Assembly (NCBI GenBank): GCA_947034885.2
Contig: OX344750.2
Coordinates: 9,830,553-9,894,552 of the forward strand
Origin: Thuidium tamariscinum
Lineage: Eukaryota; Streptophyta; Bryopsida; Hypnales; Thuidiaceae
Direction: 5' to 3'
DNA length: 64,000 nt
Of this stretch, positions 11,610-24,125 are shown piece after piece. Numbering within the stretch: position 1 is the first letter of the stretch; each line of letters opens with the position of its first letter. The notes under the pieces were generated by a model. The model was not told the origin of the DNA. It saw only the letters and a list, made by a program, of their open reading frames with translations, and did not search any database. Both the position numbers and the translations under genes were made by a program.

Positions 11610-11813
11610 CAACTACAAGAGAAAGGAGTGTTTTCAGTAGTGTCCTAGACATCACGTCTTTTAAATATTGTCTTTTAAGTAAGGTTTTAAGTAAAATTTT
11701 ATTAAAAAGACAGTCTTTTTAGTAAAATTTTATTTAAAACCTTACTTAAAAGACAATACTTAAAAGACATGATGTCTAGGACACTACTGAAAACACCCCT
11801 TTCTCTTGTAGTG
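11610..11813. mobile_element. CACTA-type foldback MITE
   Basis: The 204-bp sequence is palindromic almost throughout, with arms reading CTACAAGAGAAAGG...GTGTCCTAGACATCA and back. The right end is CTCTTGTAGTG, the canonical CACTA terminus inverted; the left end has one extra base (CAACTACAAGAG). A 3-bp duplication is not evident here. It shares its arms' outer block (GTCCTAGACATCA) with the copy at 44600-44821. Confidence 0.8.
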
Positions 11814-12032
11814 TATTATTGCTTCAAGCGCTAGTTGCGTCCTACGTGGTAGAGAGAAGGGATCATTATTTTGATGTTACATTATTATGTGATTGTGGTG
11901 GGACTCCGGAAGGTTGTGCAATTTACAATGTTCACTTATTGTGAGTTCAAAACAATTTTTCTTCAAGTTTTTACAACTTGAAATTGTCCATCATGGCCAC
12001 AGAAGGTAGTGCACATAGAGGTGGCAGAGATC

Positions 12033-15000
12033 ATGGTCAATAGAGGTTCAAGAAAAAGGAGGTTTGTGATGGGGCTTCACTATGAGATTTGGGATGATCT
12101 TAACATCAAAGTGGAGACCGGTTGGGAGAAGGAGGGAGCAAAATAATGGACTTGCAAAATGTGCAAAAAATATGTGAAAATGTACCACATTGACAAGTTG
12201 TGGCCTCGAAAGAGTCATGTAAGCCACACGTAGGATTTCTATTGTAAGCCACAAATTTGCAACAGTGCACATTTTATTCATCAATTGCAAGAAGTGTGGT
12301 GGGTTCTTTTTGGAAAGTAACCAATGAGTAAGGGCTATATAAACTACAGCTTAGTGTCCATGGTGTATGCAGAATTTGTATTGGCCCACAAGGTGGATTC
12401 AAACTCATTTCCAACCACTGTTCAATGTCCAATTTTACTGCCGAGCAATCAAAAAGATATTCGTGACTTGTACAAGTTGAAGGCACCAGTAAATGTGGCC
12501 AACGTGACATCAGTAGTCATGAATGTTAGAAGGGACACAATTCAATTGCATGTCATGCAGTCCCAATAGAAAGGAACAATGATTGTTCTAGAGGTGTTGA
12601 GGGAGAGGGGTTTTTAACTGTTCCTACAATTCTGATAACCATACCAAATGAATCAATTGTTGATGAACAAAGCATTGTTCAAAACCAACAAATGCATTTG
12701 GAAGAGGTTGGGGCACGTGAATCGGCACGACAATCGATGGGTGAACAAATTGCACAGGCCTATGATGTAATCAATAATCTAATTGATAGCAAGGTCTTAG
12801 AGAGCTTTACATACGCTGACTACAATGGGAAAGTGGCAACAATGTCAAGCCCAATATTCAGTCCAAGAACAGAAGTACCTTCATTTCCAAAAAATGAAGA
12901 GCAGTTGAACAACGTGGCAATAAATCAAATTACTACCAACGCAAAGAATGAGAGCAAGCATCCACATTTGTTTGCTCTTAATACACTCCAGTGAGACGCT
13001 TTCCAACAAATACCGAATGCCAATGAGCTCAAAGACTTGTTGAAGTGCTCTATTGAATTGAAAGCATTTGAAGAAGAGTAAGGGCAATGTGAGTCTGTAA
13101 ATGAGTCAAGCACCTCAACTCAACCTGATGAACAAAGTGGATTGGGGCACTTCATTCAAACTGCAGCAATGCTGTCATATGTGGCCCGATGTGTAGCTGA
13201 AATGACTTTTTCTATGATAGAAATGTCACAATATTTTGCCCTATTGTCACTTGACTTCTTGAAGGCTGCTTTGTCTTACCAAAAGTTTTCCTTGTATTTG
13301 TTGCCGTTTTTGGAGGATAAGACAGAAAACCTCAAACGTTTAGCAACTTTGGAAGAAGACAATAAGAAGTTGAAGGAAGAACACGACGACTTAAATCAAC
13401 ACTTCAAGAAGTAGAAAGAATGAACCAAAAATACAGTGGAGACCCAAGCTTACTTGAATTTAGATTTGGAGGACGATGTAGAGAGCTTGAAAACGGATAA
13501 ATCCCTTAAACAACGTAATAGAGTCCCATTTGTGAAGACATCGTAAGAGAGAAACTAACTTTTTTTTCTTTTGAGAAGGTCGAAGCAGTGGAAAAATTTA
13601 GCCAAGTGAGGTTGCATGAGGTTGAAGACAGTCCTAAACAGAAAGGGAAGGGACTTACCATCATCGTGTAGCCTAATCCAACATTTCAAGATGCTTTAAT
13701 GCAAACTGAAGGCAATGACGTTGTAGAGTAGAAACTCAAATTGGATGAGGCCATCCAAGAAAAAGTTTGCACCTATTTGGGGCTCAAACGACTGAAATAA
13801 GTGTGTGACATGCAATTACAATTCCCGGAGGGCAATTCAGACTTTTGCTGGTTGGTTTGGGTACAAAAACTTCAAGACAAACCTTCCATAGTATTTTGAG
13901 CAATGAAAGGGCTCTTTAAATTTGCATTGAAGTCGGATGAAGAATGCAATGTTGTAGAGATTTCTTTGAATCAGTTGAAGAACATGTTTGAGTTGCATCC
14001 AAAAGGGGACTACTGACATTACATGTTGGGGAAACATGGATGCAATGTTTGAGTGCCTAAACCATACAAAAAAGAAAGACCTTCCCTTCATCAATTGGGC
14101 CCTAGAAGTAGAGGAAGGATGGGTGCCTTACAACACCTTTTCAGCACACATAAAAGAAAATGTGAAGATAGTAGTGCATTCTTGTGATTCTCTTTTCGAA
14201 ATCTTAAAGGCTAAATGTAGCCTTTGTCAAGGCACATTTGGTCCCAAGGAAGCTTTGAGCCAATATTGCCACACTTTTTATATCATATGCATTGTGAAAG
14301 CATCCCTCATTCGTTCGATTTGTACTGAGTGTCACTCGCCAATGAGCCCTAAGTTTTATGAAATGCTTAGAATTGCGGAAAGTATGCCCCTTGGCCACGA
14401 ATACAATCGATGGATCCTTCCACTTGATCAAGGGCCATACAACTTTCAAAATTTCTTGCATTGGGGGAAACCTTTAATATGGAATTGTATTCAACAACAA
14501 CATGGACTATATAAGAATTCCAAAGAACCGAAAGATACCTTCATGTGGATGACTATGGATAGAGACGTGGAGTTGCAAGCCTATGGTATTGAAAACGATG
14601 AAAATCAAGAATTGTTTTGTCGTAGTATGGCTGTATGGGAGGGCATTGGAGCATGCAATACAGGAAAAAAAATTGATTTCCAGAAAAAGAGGTTCAAAAA
14701 GGGCTAGATGGTACTTGGGTGGAGGAAGAGCGGGTTCAAGAGTTCCATAAGCAATAAGATGCATACAATCACAATTTGATAGGGAGGGCCTTTTTTTTTT
14801 TTATTAAAATTGAAAGAAGCAGCACAAGTTTGTACTTCAATGGACATAGATGGGCAGTTGAGTATTATAGGACATGCATTGGTAGATGTGGAAAGGGCCT
14901 TTGATAGGAGGATGAGTGACATTATTACTTATTGAAAGACATTCCTATTGGGAGGAGAGGGACCGACATGATTATACATGAAAAATGATGACAAGGTAGT

Positions 15001-15190
15001 GAATATGATAGTAGAGCAAGTGGATGCTATTCTGAGAACCTTGAAGATAGAAGAAGTGGATTTGTCTCCCAAGCGGAAGTTAAAACGAAAGGTTGAAGAT
15101 AACAATGATTACTGCCCTCCACCTAAACAAACAACTTCACTAATAGATGTAGAAGTTGAATCTGGAAGACATCATTTGTAAGATAGTTCA
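12033..15190 (+). pseudogene. Decayed gene with BED-like finger, coiled coil and RING-like cluster
   Basis: A coding-like region of roughly 1000 codons broken by stops and frame changes. Near the start (about residues 35-65) lies WTCKMCKKYVKM...KLWPRKSHVSH, a C-x2-C...H-x3-H arrangement like a BED zinc finger of transposon proteins. A middle section (12692-12994) is polar and has no recognised domain. At about 13142-13412 a hydrophobic stretch is followed by a Lys/Glu-rich LATLEEDNKKLKEEHDDLN, a likely coiled coil. The longest intact piece (13988-14707) carries the cysteine cluster described separately. The tail (14978-15181) is basic with a KRKLKRK-type nuclear signal, PKRKLKRKVED. It lies just upstream of the hAT transposase fossil on the same strand, so it may be the second gene of the same large transposon. 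It could instead be a captured host gene. Confidence 0.5.
13988..14707 (+). CDS. Open piece with RING/PHD-like cysteine cluster (fragment)
   Basis: This 239-residue open segment is the best-preserved part of the decayed gene. Residues about 75-125 contain KCSLCQGTF, then YCHTFYIIC, then ICTEC. This gives C-x2-C, x13, C-H, x5, C, x10, C-x2-C, which resembles a RING or PHD finger although not all ligand positions are canonical. The first methionine is probably not the true start: coding-like sequence precedes it in another frame. The segment after the finger (HEYNRWILPLDQGPYNFQNF) is unrecognised. A role in ubiquitin transfer or DNA/protein binding is only a guess from the finger. Confidence 0.4.
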   Translation: MSCIQKGTTDITCWGNMDAMFECLNHTKKKDLPFINWALEVEEGWVPYNTFSAHIKENVKIVVHSCDSLFEILKAKCSLCQGTFGPKEALSQYCHTFYIICIVKASLIRSICTECHSPMSPKFYEMLRIAESMPLGHEYNRWILPLDQGPYNFQNFLHWGKPLIWNCIQQQHGLYKNSKEPKDTFMWMTMDRDVELQAYGIENDENQELFCRSMAVWEGIGACNTGKKIDFQKKRFKKG

Positions 15191-15394
15191 AGATCTCGAA
15201 CCCATCAATCAATTGCTAAACTTATGGCTATAGAAGGGCCATTACAAAGAGCTCATGATTCAAGAGAAGGTAGCAGTGAGAGAAATATATAGAAGTGAAC
15301 TTTATTTGTATTAAAATGGTAGGAATATATATCCATAAAGTAGACATACATAGTAATATAGTGTTATTTGGATTGTATGAGGCTTGAGTACTAC

Positions 15395-15940
15395 TTAACC
15401 CCTAAGCGCCCAAGCGACCATTTTTTGGTCGCTGCCCGAAGTCGGGCACCTTTTTCGGGCAGAAAAAAAACTTTTTATAATTTTTTTTTTCCAAATTTTG
15501 AAAAGATTGGATTGCCTTTCAACATTTATATTCCAAACTAAGATCGGTACGGTCAAACAAAAGATATAAGAAAAATAGAACAAAGTGTTTAATAATGCCT
15601 AATGTTGAAAAACATACTATTTAGGGAAAGTGTTGATGCTCTCATTACTAAATATTTTGCATTTTTTTACAAATCAATGAAAATCATAATTTTGACCAAT
15701 CAAAAAAAAATTCAAATCCTAAAAATAGAAATTATGATTTTAGTGAATTTTTGAAGTTATATCTTCAAAATTCATTTGAAGAAAATCTAAAAATAATTTT
15801 TTAATTTTGACTATACGGATACTTTTTACTTTTTGTGCTTTACATTATCTTCTTTGATGCTAACTTCAAAAAAATTATAAAGCTTGTATTTTATAGCACA
15901 TTTGTGTTTTGTTCTAACCCCTTGGGCTTTTAGGGGTTAA
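15395..15940. mobile_element. TTAA-flanked MITE
   Basis: It starts TTAACCCCTAAGCGCCCAAG and its right end reads inward TTAACCCCTAAAAGCCCAAG, a near-perfect 20-bp inverted repeat, with TTAA at both ends. The 546-bp interior has a GGTCGCTGCCCGAAGTCGGG hairpin near the left end and is otherwise AT-rich. It separates the two decayed genes. Confidence 0.85.
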
Positions 15941-17515
15941 TTAGAATACTGGAAATCAAGTGCAGTAATGATATGTTTTTATTTGCTTTCACAAAATATA
16001 TATAAATAAATAAGTAAAATATTTATTTTGACTTTCTTTTGCTGCATTGTATATTTCCCGTCATGTATTTCTCGAGTGTAAAGTGTAAAATGTAAACCAC
16101 TAAACTGACCTCCGACCTCCGACCCGTCTACCTGTTCGATCGGCCAACGGTGGAGCCCAATCAACGGTGATCAATACATTTGGGAAGACTATAAGTGTAA
16201 AAAAGTTGGCATTTTCAAGCACTCTTGAGAAACTGAATGCTAAGACTTTCAAGAATTTGGAACTGCAAACTTTTGTATTTCTTGCTTGATATTGCATAAT
16301 TCAGTGGACAAGGGGGCTCTGGTTTCCAAGGCTTTGTATACATATTATTTTTTATCTTTACGATACTATTTATCCTAAACCTATATAGATACAAGTGGAA
16401 TCCATTATCAACGAATCAAGTGGATTATGATGAGTAAGGATTCCTTTTGTTTGTATATCTCTAGGCTGAAAGACAATAAAGTGCAGTGTAGGGCTTGTAA
16501 CTTGGTGTTTACAAAGAGACATAGTCATATGTTGAACTTTTTAGGATATGAAGACAAATCAAGTTGTCGACTTGTCGTGATACAGGAGTTAGCCTTTGTT
16601 CAAGATTAATTGAATCAGTTCGGACTTAGTTTGTCCATTGCAAGGGACTCTTTTCACAAAGATCTCTTGAACAATGTAGATGGCGGTGACACACCTATGG
16701 TTGATAGTAATATTTCAAATGGAAGAAACACGCCTCATGCTACCATTGCTGCACAAAAGGGTTCATGTACACCGCGGGAAGAACTTACTATCGTAGCTTC
16801 CTGAATGAATCCAAGTACTGAAAGGTCTAGTGAACGTGAAACTTTGAGGGCATCAAGTAGTAGGCCTTAGATGCAAAGTAAGTTACGAGATGGATTTGAC
16901 GAAGCAAGTAAACGCAACTTGAATGCGGTGTGGGCTAATTTCTTTTATGCGACAAACATACCATTTTCTGTAGCACGGAATCTAGCATTCAAAGAAGTGG
17001 TGAAGAAAATAGCAGAGTTCAAGAAACTATACTTACCACCGTTGTATCACAAAATACACCATAAATTACTTGACCAAACGAAGGCAGATATCAAGGGAAA
17101 GCTCCACAAAAAGATGGATGACAACATTAAAAAATTTGGAGCAACATTGTCTATTGATGGATGGCATGCTTGTGTCTTGTGCGGGTGAACAATTAATAAA
17201 ATCAATAGATACAAGTGAAATCGACAAAAACTCACCATATTTGACGTCTGTTTTGGAGGACCTCTTTAAAATAGTAGGTCTTAAGAATGTGGTGCAAGTG
17301 ACTATAGATAATACAGCTGTAAATCCAATAGCTTAGAATTTAAATAGCCGCTAAATATTTTTCAGCAAAGTTGTGTGGTGTACATCGTAAACTTGTTGTT
17401 AAAAGATTGGGGGAAAAAAGAATCTAATTTCATTATGATTGAGCGTTTGTTGAAGGTCAAGGGTCCATTACAATAAAGTGTAATGGATCCACAATGGGAT
17501 CAATATGTGTAGAAG

Positions 17516-18404
17516 TTAACCTTTTAGTGCCCGGTTGACCACTTTTTTTTTTTTGTGTTTTTGGTCTAATATTGTTTAAAATACATTTGATCACAAAAAT
17601 CTCAAAAAACAACTCAATTAGAGTGTCTTCATGTGCTTCAAACAAAACCAATTTCAAGAGAATTGGAGCACTAATGCATTAGCTATGAGGTTGCAAACTC
17701 AAATGGACTAAACCTTCAAATGGGAAGTATGCAACAAAAATATGAAAAGATATCAACCAATTTGTGAGATTTTTTTGTATCTTGATGTTTTGACAAGGCA
17801 TAAGTGTTGCTTTGTACTCTCATGAATTCCCAAAGTAAACTTATGCATTGAAATTTATGTAGTGCTCACAAATTCTAAAGGGTCATTCAAGTAATTGATT
17901 TTTGAGTATTAAACAAAACAATTCAAATTCCAACAAGGCTCTAAAAGCAAACATGATTTAGAGGTACATTTTGCTTTCTTCAATGTACCAAATCTGCACA
18001 TTTCAGAAGGGTACTGCTTTTGATGACCACAAATGACCATTTTTTGTGAATTTCAAAATTTTGTATTTAATTTCAAAAAGCTTCAAAAAAATATGAAATG
18101 ACTTGGATTAGATGCATATTCTACTTGCCTCTCAAGAAAAATTTACTAAAAAATATTTAAAGATGTTCCACCTCCCCAAAATTCAATTCTAGCCCTTAAA
18201 AGGTTGATTTATGGACCTTTTACCTTATTTATAGCAATTTGTACCATTGGATGAGTTTGATTTTTTGTTAGGTTGAAGGATCTCCTTTAAAGAAATGCTT
18301 TATACAATTTGATCTAAAATAAGATCCTTAGAGTGGCCACAAAATTCACTTTCTTGAAGAACTACGCTCCCCCCCCAAATCAACCACGGGCACTAAAGGG
18401 TTAA
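17516..18404. mobile_element. TTAA-flanked MITE inside the hAT gene
   Basis: It starts TTAACCTTTTAGTGCCCG and its right end reads inward TTAACCCTTTAGTGCCCG; both ends are TTAA. It is 889 bp. The interior is partly repeated at about 45010-45315, which lacks clear ends. It lies within the transposase reading, between the DUF659 part and the hATC part, so it postdates the gene. Confidence 0.85.
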
Positions 18405-19251
18405 GGAGCAAGAACAAGTTAAAAGCTCGCCAATTGTCTTGAGACGTGAAGAAGACAATAATAGAGGACCATTTTTGGAAGTGCTGCAAGAATTTCAAAG
18501 ATTTGGTGGCTCTTATTTATACGGCGCTATGTGATTTGGATGCAAAGACACTATGTATGGGCAAGGTATATTATACACCCAAACGATTTCTTCATCTTCA
18601 TGTGAACGTAATTGGAGTAGCTATTTTTTTGTTCACAACAAATCTTGGAATCAAATGACGACAAAAAGAGCTAATGATTTGGTGTATGTATACACAAATT
18701 CCAAAGTCTTAGCTACATCAAAGAAAAATGATGAAAAGAAGTGGTACCACAACAACATGAATTTGGACGAGGTAGAGGATTCAGAGGACTCGAAAAAGCT
18801 GATTTTGGAAGATGAAGATGATGAAGATGGTGATTCAGTTTTTGATGATCCAAATCCTATGAATGATGACATTGATAATTTTGATAATGAAATGTTTGAG
18901 ATGCCCAACCAGACCGATGAAGATTTGGAAATCAATGATCGAGAGGCCAAAGACCACTTTGACTTTCATTTGGATGATAATAATTGTGCAAATGATGAAG
19001 GTATACCTTCAATAACCAAATATGTGGATGGAACTGGATATATAGCTATCCAAAACCTTCTAGCAAACAAAGATGATAGTCATACACAAATAAGAGAGAG
19101 AATGGGACAACCGTTACGAATGATGGGGTCTTGCAAATGAATGAAGTCATTCCGATTTTTGAATCTCCATCCATAACAATAGCAGAAGTGAGAGAAAATA
19201 TTGAACACAATGACAAGGGAGGATGTGGAATGAAGGTCCAAATTCAGACAA

Positions 19252-20343
19252 GGGTGAATGCAAGAAACACTTAAAGCCTTTTGTCACACCCTATTTTTTT
19301 CTTTTTCTTTTAGCTATAACTTTTGTGTTTTAGCTCCAAATGACTCAAAATTTATAGGGAAGATACTCATGGCTATTATGTATCTAAAATGAATTTTAGA
19401 GATTTTTCAAAAATAATTTATTATTTTTAAATAACCCCGAAAATTTCTCACAATACTTGATTTAAGGGTTTTTAGCACCATGTTTCTCCAAAAGAACGAA
19501 TTTTGATCTAAAATTTGGAGAGCATGGTCTCCTAGTAGACTTATACCTACTGTTTAAAGGAATTCTAAAAATACTTATTTTTCAATGTTGTAGAAGTCCA
19601 CAAAGAGAGCTTCATTCTGCATTTTTTTCCAAAGGTATAAAACATTATTTTGGTGATTTTTTTGGTTAAATCTCATCACCAAAAAGTTTTTTCAAGTTTT
19701 GGATTTTTATGTATTTTTCAAAAAAATAATACTATTTTTGACAAATTAAAATGTCACAAGTTGTATTTTCTTCACTAGAATTCTATGAGAATTCTATGTC
19801 CAAAGTTCCAGTGAAGAAAATACAACTTGTGACATTTTAATTTGTCAAAAATAGTATTATTTTTTTGAAAAATACATAAAAATCCAAAACTTGAAAAAAC
19901 TTTTTGGTGATGAGATTTAACCAAAAAAATCACCAAAATAATGTTTTATACCTTTGGAAAAAAATGCAGAATGAAGCTCTCTTTGTGGACTTCTACAACA
20001 TTGAAAAATAAGTATTTTTAGAATTCCTTTAAACAGTAGGTATAAGTCTACTAGGAGACCATGCTCTCCAAATTTTAGGTCAAAATTCGTTTTTTTGGAG
20101 AAACGGGGTGCTAAAAACCCTTAAATCAAGTACTGTGAGAAATTTTCGGGGCTATTTAAAAATGATAAATTATTTTTGAAAAATCTCCAAAATTCATTTT
20201 AGATACATAATATCCATGAGTACCTTCCCTATAAATTTTGAGTCATTTGGAGCTAAAACACAAAAGTTATGGCTAAAAGAAAAAGAAAAAAATAGGGTGT
20301 GACAAAACGCAACAAATAGTACAAGTGTTTCTTGCATTCACCC
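19252..20343. mobile_element. Palindromic (foldback) dimer of the 4-bp duplication family
   Basis: Two inverted arms of about 530 bp meet at about 19780-19815. They are nearly identical for hundreds of bases. The outer ends are GGGTGAATGCAAGAAACAC and GTGTTTCTTGCATTCACCC, flanked by ACAA at 19248-19251 and 20344-20347. Each arm matches the left half of the 903-1639 copy, so the element looks like two left halves joined head to head. It splits the C-terminal tail of the hAT gene. The high arm identity suggests recent formation or arm-to-arm conversion. Confidence 0.9.
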
Positions 20344-22347
20344 ACAAACAACACAAGGGTTGAGTCAATAGGGATATTGGTGACCAAGGAAAGTGGGTAA
20401 CCAAATAACCTAAATCCTAAACCACATGAAGGCAAGAAGAATGTACATTTTACTTTGATGGAATCCAAAAGCCCAATGTTGCTCCGCAATGGCAAAAGGA
20501 AAAAGGAGCTTATGCGAGACTTCTTCCTACCACCACATAGCGCTCCTCCACATGCATTTTTTATGGCTAATGATACAACTATTGGTAGTTTAGGAAGTTT
20601 GCATCTTGAAAAACAACATTTGAGCAATTTGAAATAAACACAGTTTGACATCAATCAAAAGAAAGCCCTTTCATCACATAGCAATGATGATAATGACGAG
20701 ACATTGGCTTCACTACCTCCTCGGCGATGTGCCACCATGAAATCGTCAAACTCTACACCGCAATCTTCAAATGCAAAGAAGATAACTTTGAATAGAGAGC
20801 TAGAAGCAACAAAGCTGTTGGTGAAAGAATCCACTAAAGTCAATTGGACAAGAGTAATAGAGCCTTTTGCAAAGTCCCCATCCAAAAAACAGAATGTGGA
20901 TAGAACTCCCCTTGATGCAAGTTTGTCTCTTTCAAAAAAAAAAGACGATCGCTTGTTGTGAGTCCCCGATTCGTCACTAGGGACTCACGGGTTCTTTTTT
21001 CGAATTCCTACATAATCTAAGGCCTAATTAGGCTCGTAAAACCCACAAAAGGGCATTAAACCGGTACGGGCATTATACATACCAATGTGCCATTTGGTCA
21101 TTTGAGAGGGTTTAGGATAGTTTGCATCCAAAACAGGCCTTGTCCTAGCTAAATAGACGCCAAACTGATAGTGATCTGCAAGATTAGGGTAAAAAGCCTA
21201 AAAAGGCCCTGTCTAGGCTAGGAAGTCCTCATGGGGGAATCTAGAAGGAATCCCCCACTCCCCATAGCATCGAAGAGAATACGGGCGGAATATTAACCTT
21301 GAAATGCAGGTATCGGGCAATTTCCTAATTCTAGGAGCACGCAGTGGGGATGCAGATTTGCATCCAAGTGGGGGATTCCATGGGTGGTCCCCTCTAAAGT
21401 TTGGGAATTTTCCGACATTGTTTGGATATTTTCACAGACGGTCAACCGCGGTGGACTTTGGGTGGGAATTCAAAAGAATATCCCAAAGTGCAGTAAAATC
21501 CCACTAAAAATCCGGTGAGGCGGTCTCATGCCAACGGAGCGCTTCCCCAAGTTTCAAGACAAATCAATAGTTGGAAGATCCCGAATCGGCGACATTCCTC
21601 CCCAACTGACAATTTAAATGACGGAAGCTGCAGTTGACCGGTGTACCGGGGCCATACGACATTGGATCGAGGCCTATTTTGGGTCTATTCCTACCCCCTT
21701 CTATCTATTTACGAGATTGGTGAAGGTTTGGGGTCCAAAATTGCCAAACTCCAAAAGTTGGGAATTTATCCCAACTTTGACCCCAGCTTACACTAAGATT
21801 TTTTGAGAATTGGGACATAGTTTAAGAGGTTCTGGGTATCCTCTTAGACTAATTACGGCCTTCCGGACCCAATGGCACAATCCGTTTGCCATTCGGAGCT
21901 AAACTCCAAAAGTTAGCCTTTTGGGGACAGCACATGGAGGAGAAAAAGGGGTTCAAGGCCCCCCAATGCTTTTTGGAGGGTTTTGGCCCCAATGGCCGTG
22001 GGAAACGTGTAAGGAACGCGTGGGGAACTCCAGGCACATGTGGGAGCAAGTACCACCTCAAAAAGTTGGTGGAGGTGGTTCCAAGTGCTTGGTGTAAGTA
22101 ATTTCAAATTAAGTAGGTGGGAACACATGGGAACTTCTCCCATGTGAGAACTTGTAGATTTTGGGGAAGGTAAATTAGGTGGTTTTGCAAGTTCTTGTGA
22201 AGTTAGATAAGATTTGAATTACTTAATTCAAATTGTGTAGATTTTAGGTGGATAGTTAGATTTGGGATTGGTAAACATATACGGACCTCCTAAATTCCCT
22301 CATCTAGTTATTCTTAGTAGATTAAGGGGGGGGTGCTTCCTTTTGAG

Positions 22348-22390
22348 TATAAAAGGGGCGGCATTCTCCTCTCATTCTCTCTCTTTTCTC
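22348..22390 (+). promoter_or_regulatory. TATA box and TC-rich initiator tract in the LTR-like insert
   Basis: TATAAAAGG at 22348-22356 is followed by a pyrimidine-rich tract (TCTCCTCTCATTCTCTCTC). This arrangement is typical of LTR promoters and plant promoters in general. Confidence 0.5.
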
Positions 22391-22679
22391 ACTCCTACCC
22401 ATTTAAGGAAGGAGGACTATTGGACCCGGGTTATGCCGGAATTCCTTTGGCTTTTGATGCCAAAGGAGCCTTTGATGGTCTTTTGGGGTTTTTACACCCT
22501 TGGTAAGTGTGGTTTGTACTTGGGGACTTGAGACCCCCCCAAGTTGGTGGAATTTTATGCAATTTGATCTTGGTTCACTCTTGTATTGGGTCACTATTGA
22601 GAGGTATTGTGGGAGAGAACTTGGGAGGAACCGAGGGGCTACTAGGGAGGTGACTTTGAGAGTATGTTGCATCTTGTGT

Positions 22680-22935
22680 TCACTCTCTTGTCCCTCTTCT
22701 CTTGGTCACGGGGTTAATCTAGTCCCATAGGGGACGGCGAAGCTTTAACTATTAGCATCTAAGAAGTGTGTGCTCACCCTCTTCTCCCTCTTCTCTTGTT
22801 CACAGGGTTAATCTAGTCCCATAGGGGACGGCGAAGCTTTGACTGTTAGCATTTGATAAATTGTGTGTTCACCCTCTTCTCCCTCTTCTCTTGGTCACGG
22901 GGTTAATCTAGTCCCATAGGGGACGGTGAAGCTAT
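22680..22935. repeat. Minisatellite, three units of 94-95 bp
   Basis: Three tandem units each contain CCTCTTCTCTTG, GGGTTAATCTAGTCCCATAG and GGGGACGGCGAAGCT. The GGTTAATCTAG landmark recurs at 22712, 22806 and 22901. The copies differ by only a few bases. Confidence 0.9.
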
Positions 22936-23364
22936 GAACCTCCACCATCCTTAGAAATTAAAAGTCTTAGCCACGTGTCAAAATGCCTCACACTCACGGC
23001 GAAGCTTTGAACCCCCTAAGTCTTAGCAGGGTGTCAAATGACCTTCTCCTTGAGTTAGAATCAACGTTTAGTGTCCAACACGGTTGGCACTAAGTCAACG
23101 TTTAACATCCAACAACCATTGGATTAAAACCCTTGGGCCACATTAACTTATTTTATTTAAAAAACTCCTAATTCTACTTGAAAACCCAAAACCCAAAGTT
23201 TGTTTCCAAACTCCAGCCAGCGTTGGAGCCCAACCAGCCAGCCAGCTAGCCAGCCCGTTGGAGCGCCCAGCTAGCCAGCTGGGTACCGCAACCGATCCGC
23301 AGCCAGGCCAGCAGGCCGCTTGGGGTTCGGGGGTTCGGGGGTCCAAGGGGTTCTTGGGTTAAAA

Positions 23365-23535
23365 ATTAGTAGAAGTTAGTTGGGTTAAAAGAATAGTTTA
23401 GAAATTAATTGGTTTAGGGGATAGTCTAGAAATTAGTTGGTTTAGGAGATAGTTTAGAGATTAGTTGGTTTAGGAAGTAGTAGAAATTAGTTGAGCTAGG
23501 AAATAGTTTAAACACTAGTAGGGTGGGGAGATAGT
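23365..23535. repeat. Minisatellite, about 28-bp units
   Basis: Repeated units of the type TTGGTTTAGGAGATAGTTTA plus AGATTAG, period about 28 bp, five to six imperfect copies, inside the LTR-like insert. Confidence 0.8.
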
Positions 23536-23884
23536 TTAAGAAAAAGACCTATTTGTAAAAAATACCTGGAAGGGGATAATTAAAAGAGCCGGGGCCAAGA
23601 CATGGCAATGATGGACGTGGCATGGAGTGAAGAGGATTGGACACGGGGGACGCACGGAACGGAGATGGGTCTCTAAAACTCTCTCTTTGTATTGATTAGT
23701 TGAGGCAATTAGGAGTTCACTAATAGGAAAAGATTGGCACTCCAAGTAGGATTAAGGGTGGGCGATTAGCCACCACAATTAGGAAGATAATCATAACTAA
23801 GGAGAGGGATAGAAGAATGAATACGCAACCATAGAATAGAATACGGAAAGGAGAAGTAGAAGGAACAAGACAATTACATAGAGT

Positions 23885-24125
23885 AGAATAAAGCGAAGAC
23901 AAATACGTAGATTATATTAAAACCAAGACAAATATGTAGAGTAGAATAAAGTAAAGACAAATACATAGATTAGATTAAAACCAAGACAAATACGTAGAGT
24001 AGAATAAAGCAAAGACGAATACCAAGACATAGATTGAATTAAAAGAATATAAATACGTAGAGTAGATTATAACAAAGAAGAATACGTAGAATAGATCAAC
24101 ACAAGGGCAAATACGTAGAGATGGG
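23885..24125. repeat. Minisatellite, about 29-bp units
   Basis: Units of the type ACAAATACGTAGAGTAGAAT followed by AAAGCAAAG alternate with units containing AGATTAGATTAAAACCAAG. The period is 29 bp with about eight copies, becoming irregular to the right. It lies inside the LTR-like insert. Confidence 0.8.

Noticed and set aside
18651-18950. Serine-rich minus-strand frame
   Set aside because: It is the antisense shadow of the acidic region of the hAT tail.
22680-24125. CRISPR array or centromeric satellite
   Set aside because: The tandem units are contiguous without unique spacers, are few in number, and lie inside an LTR-like insert.
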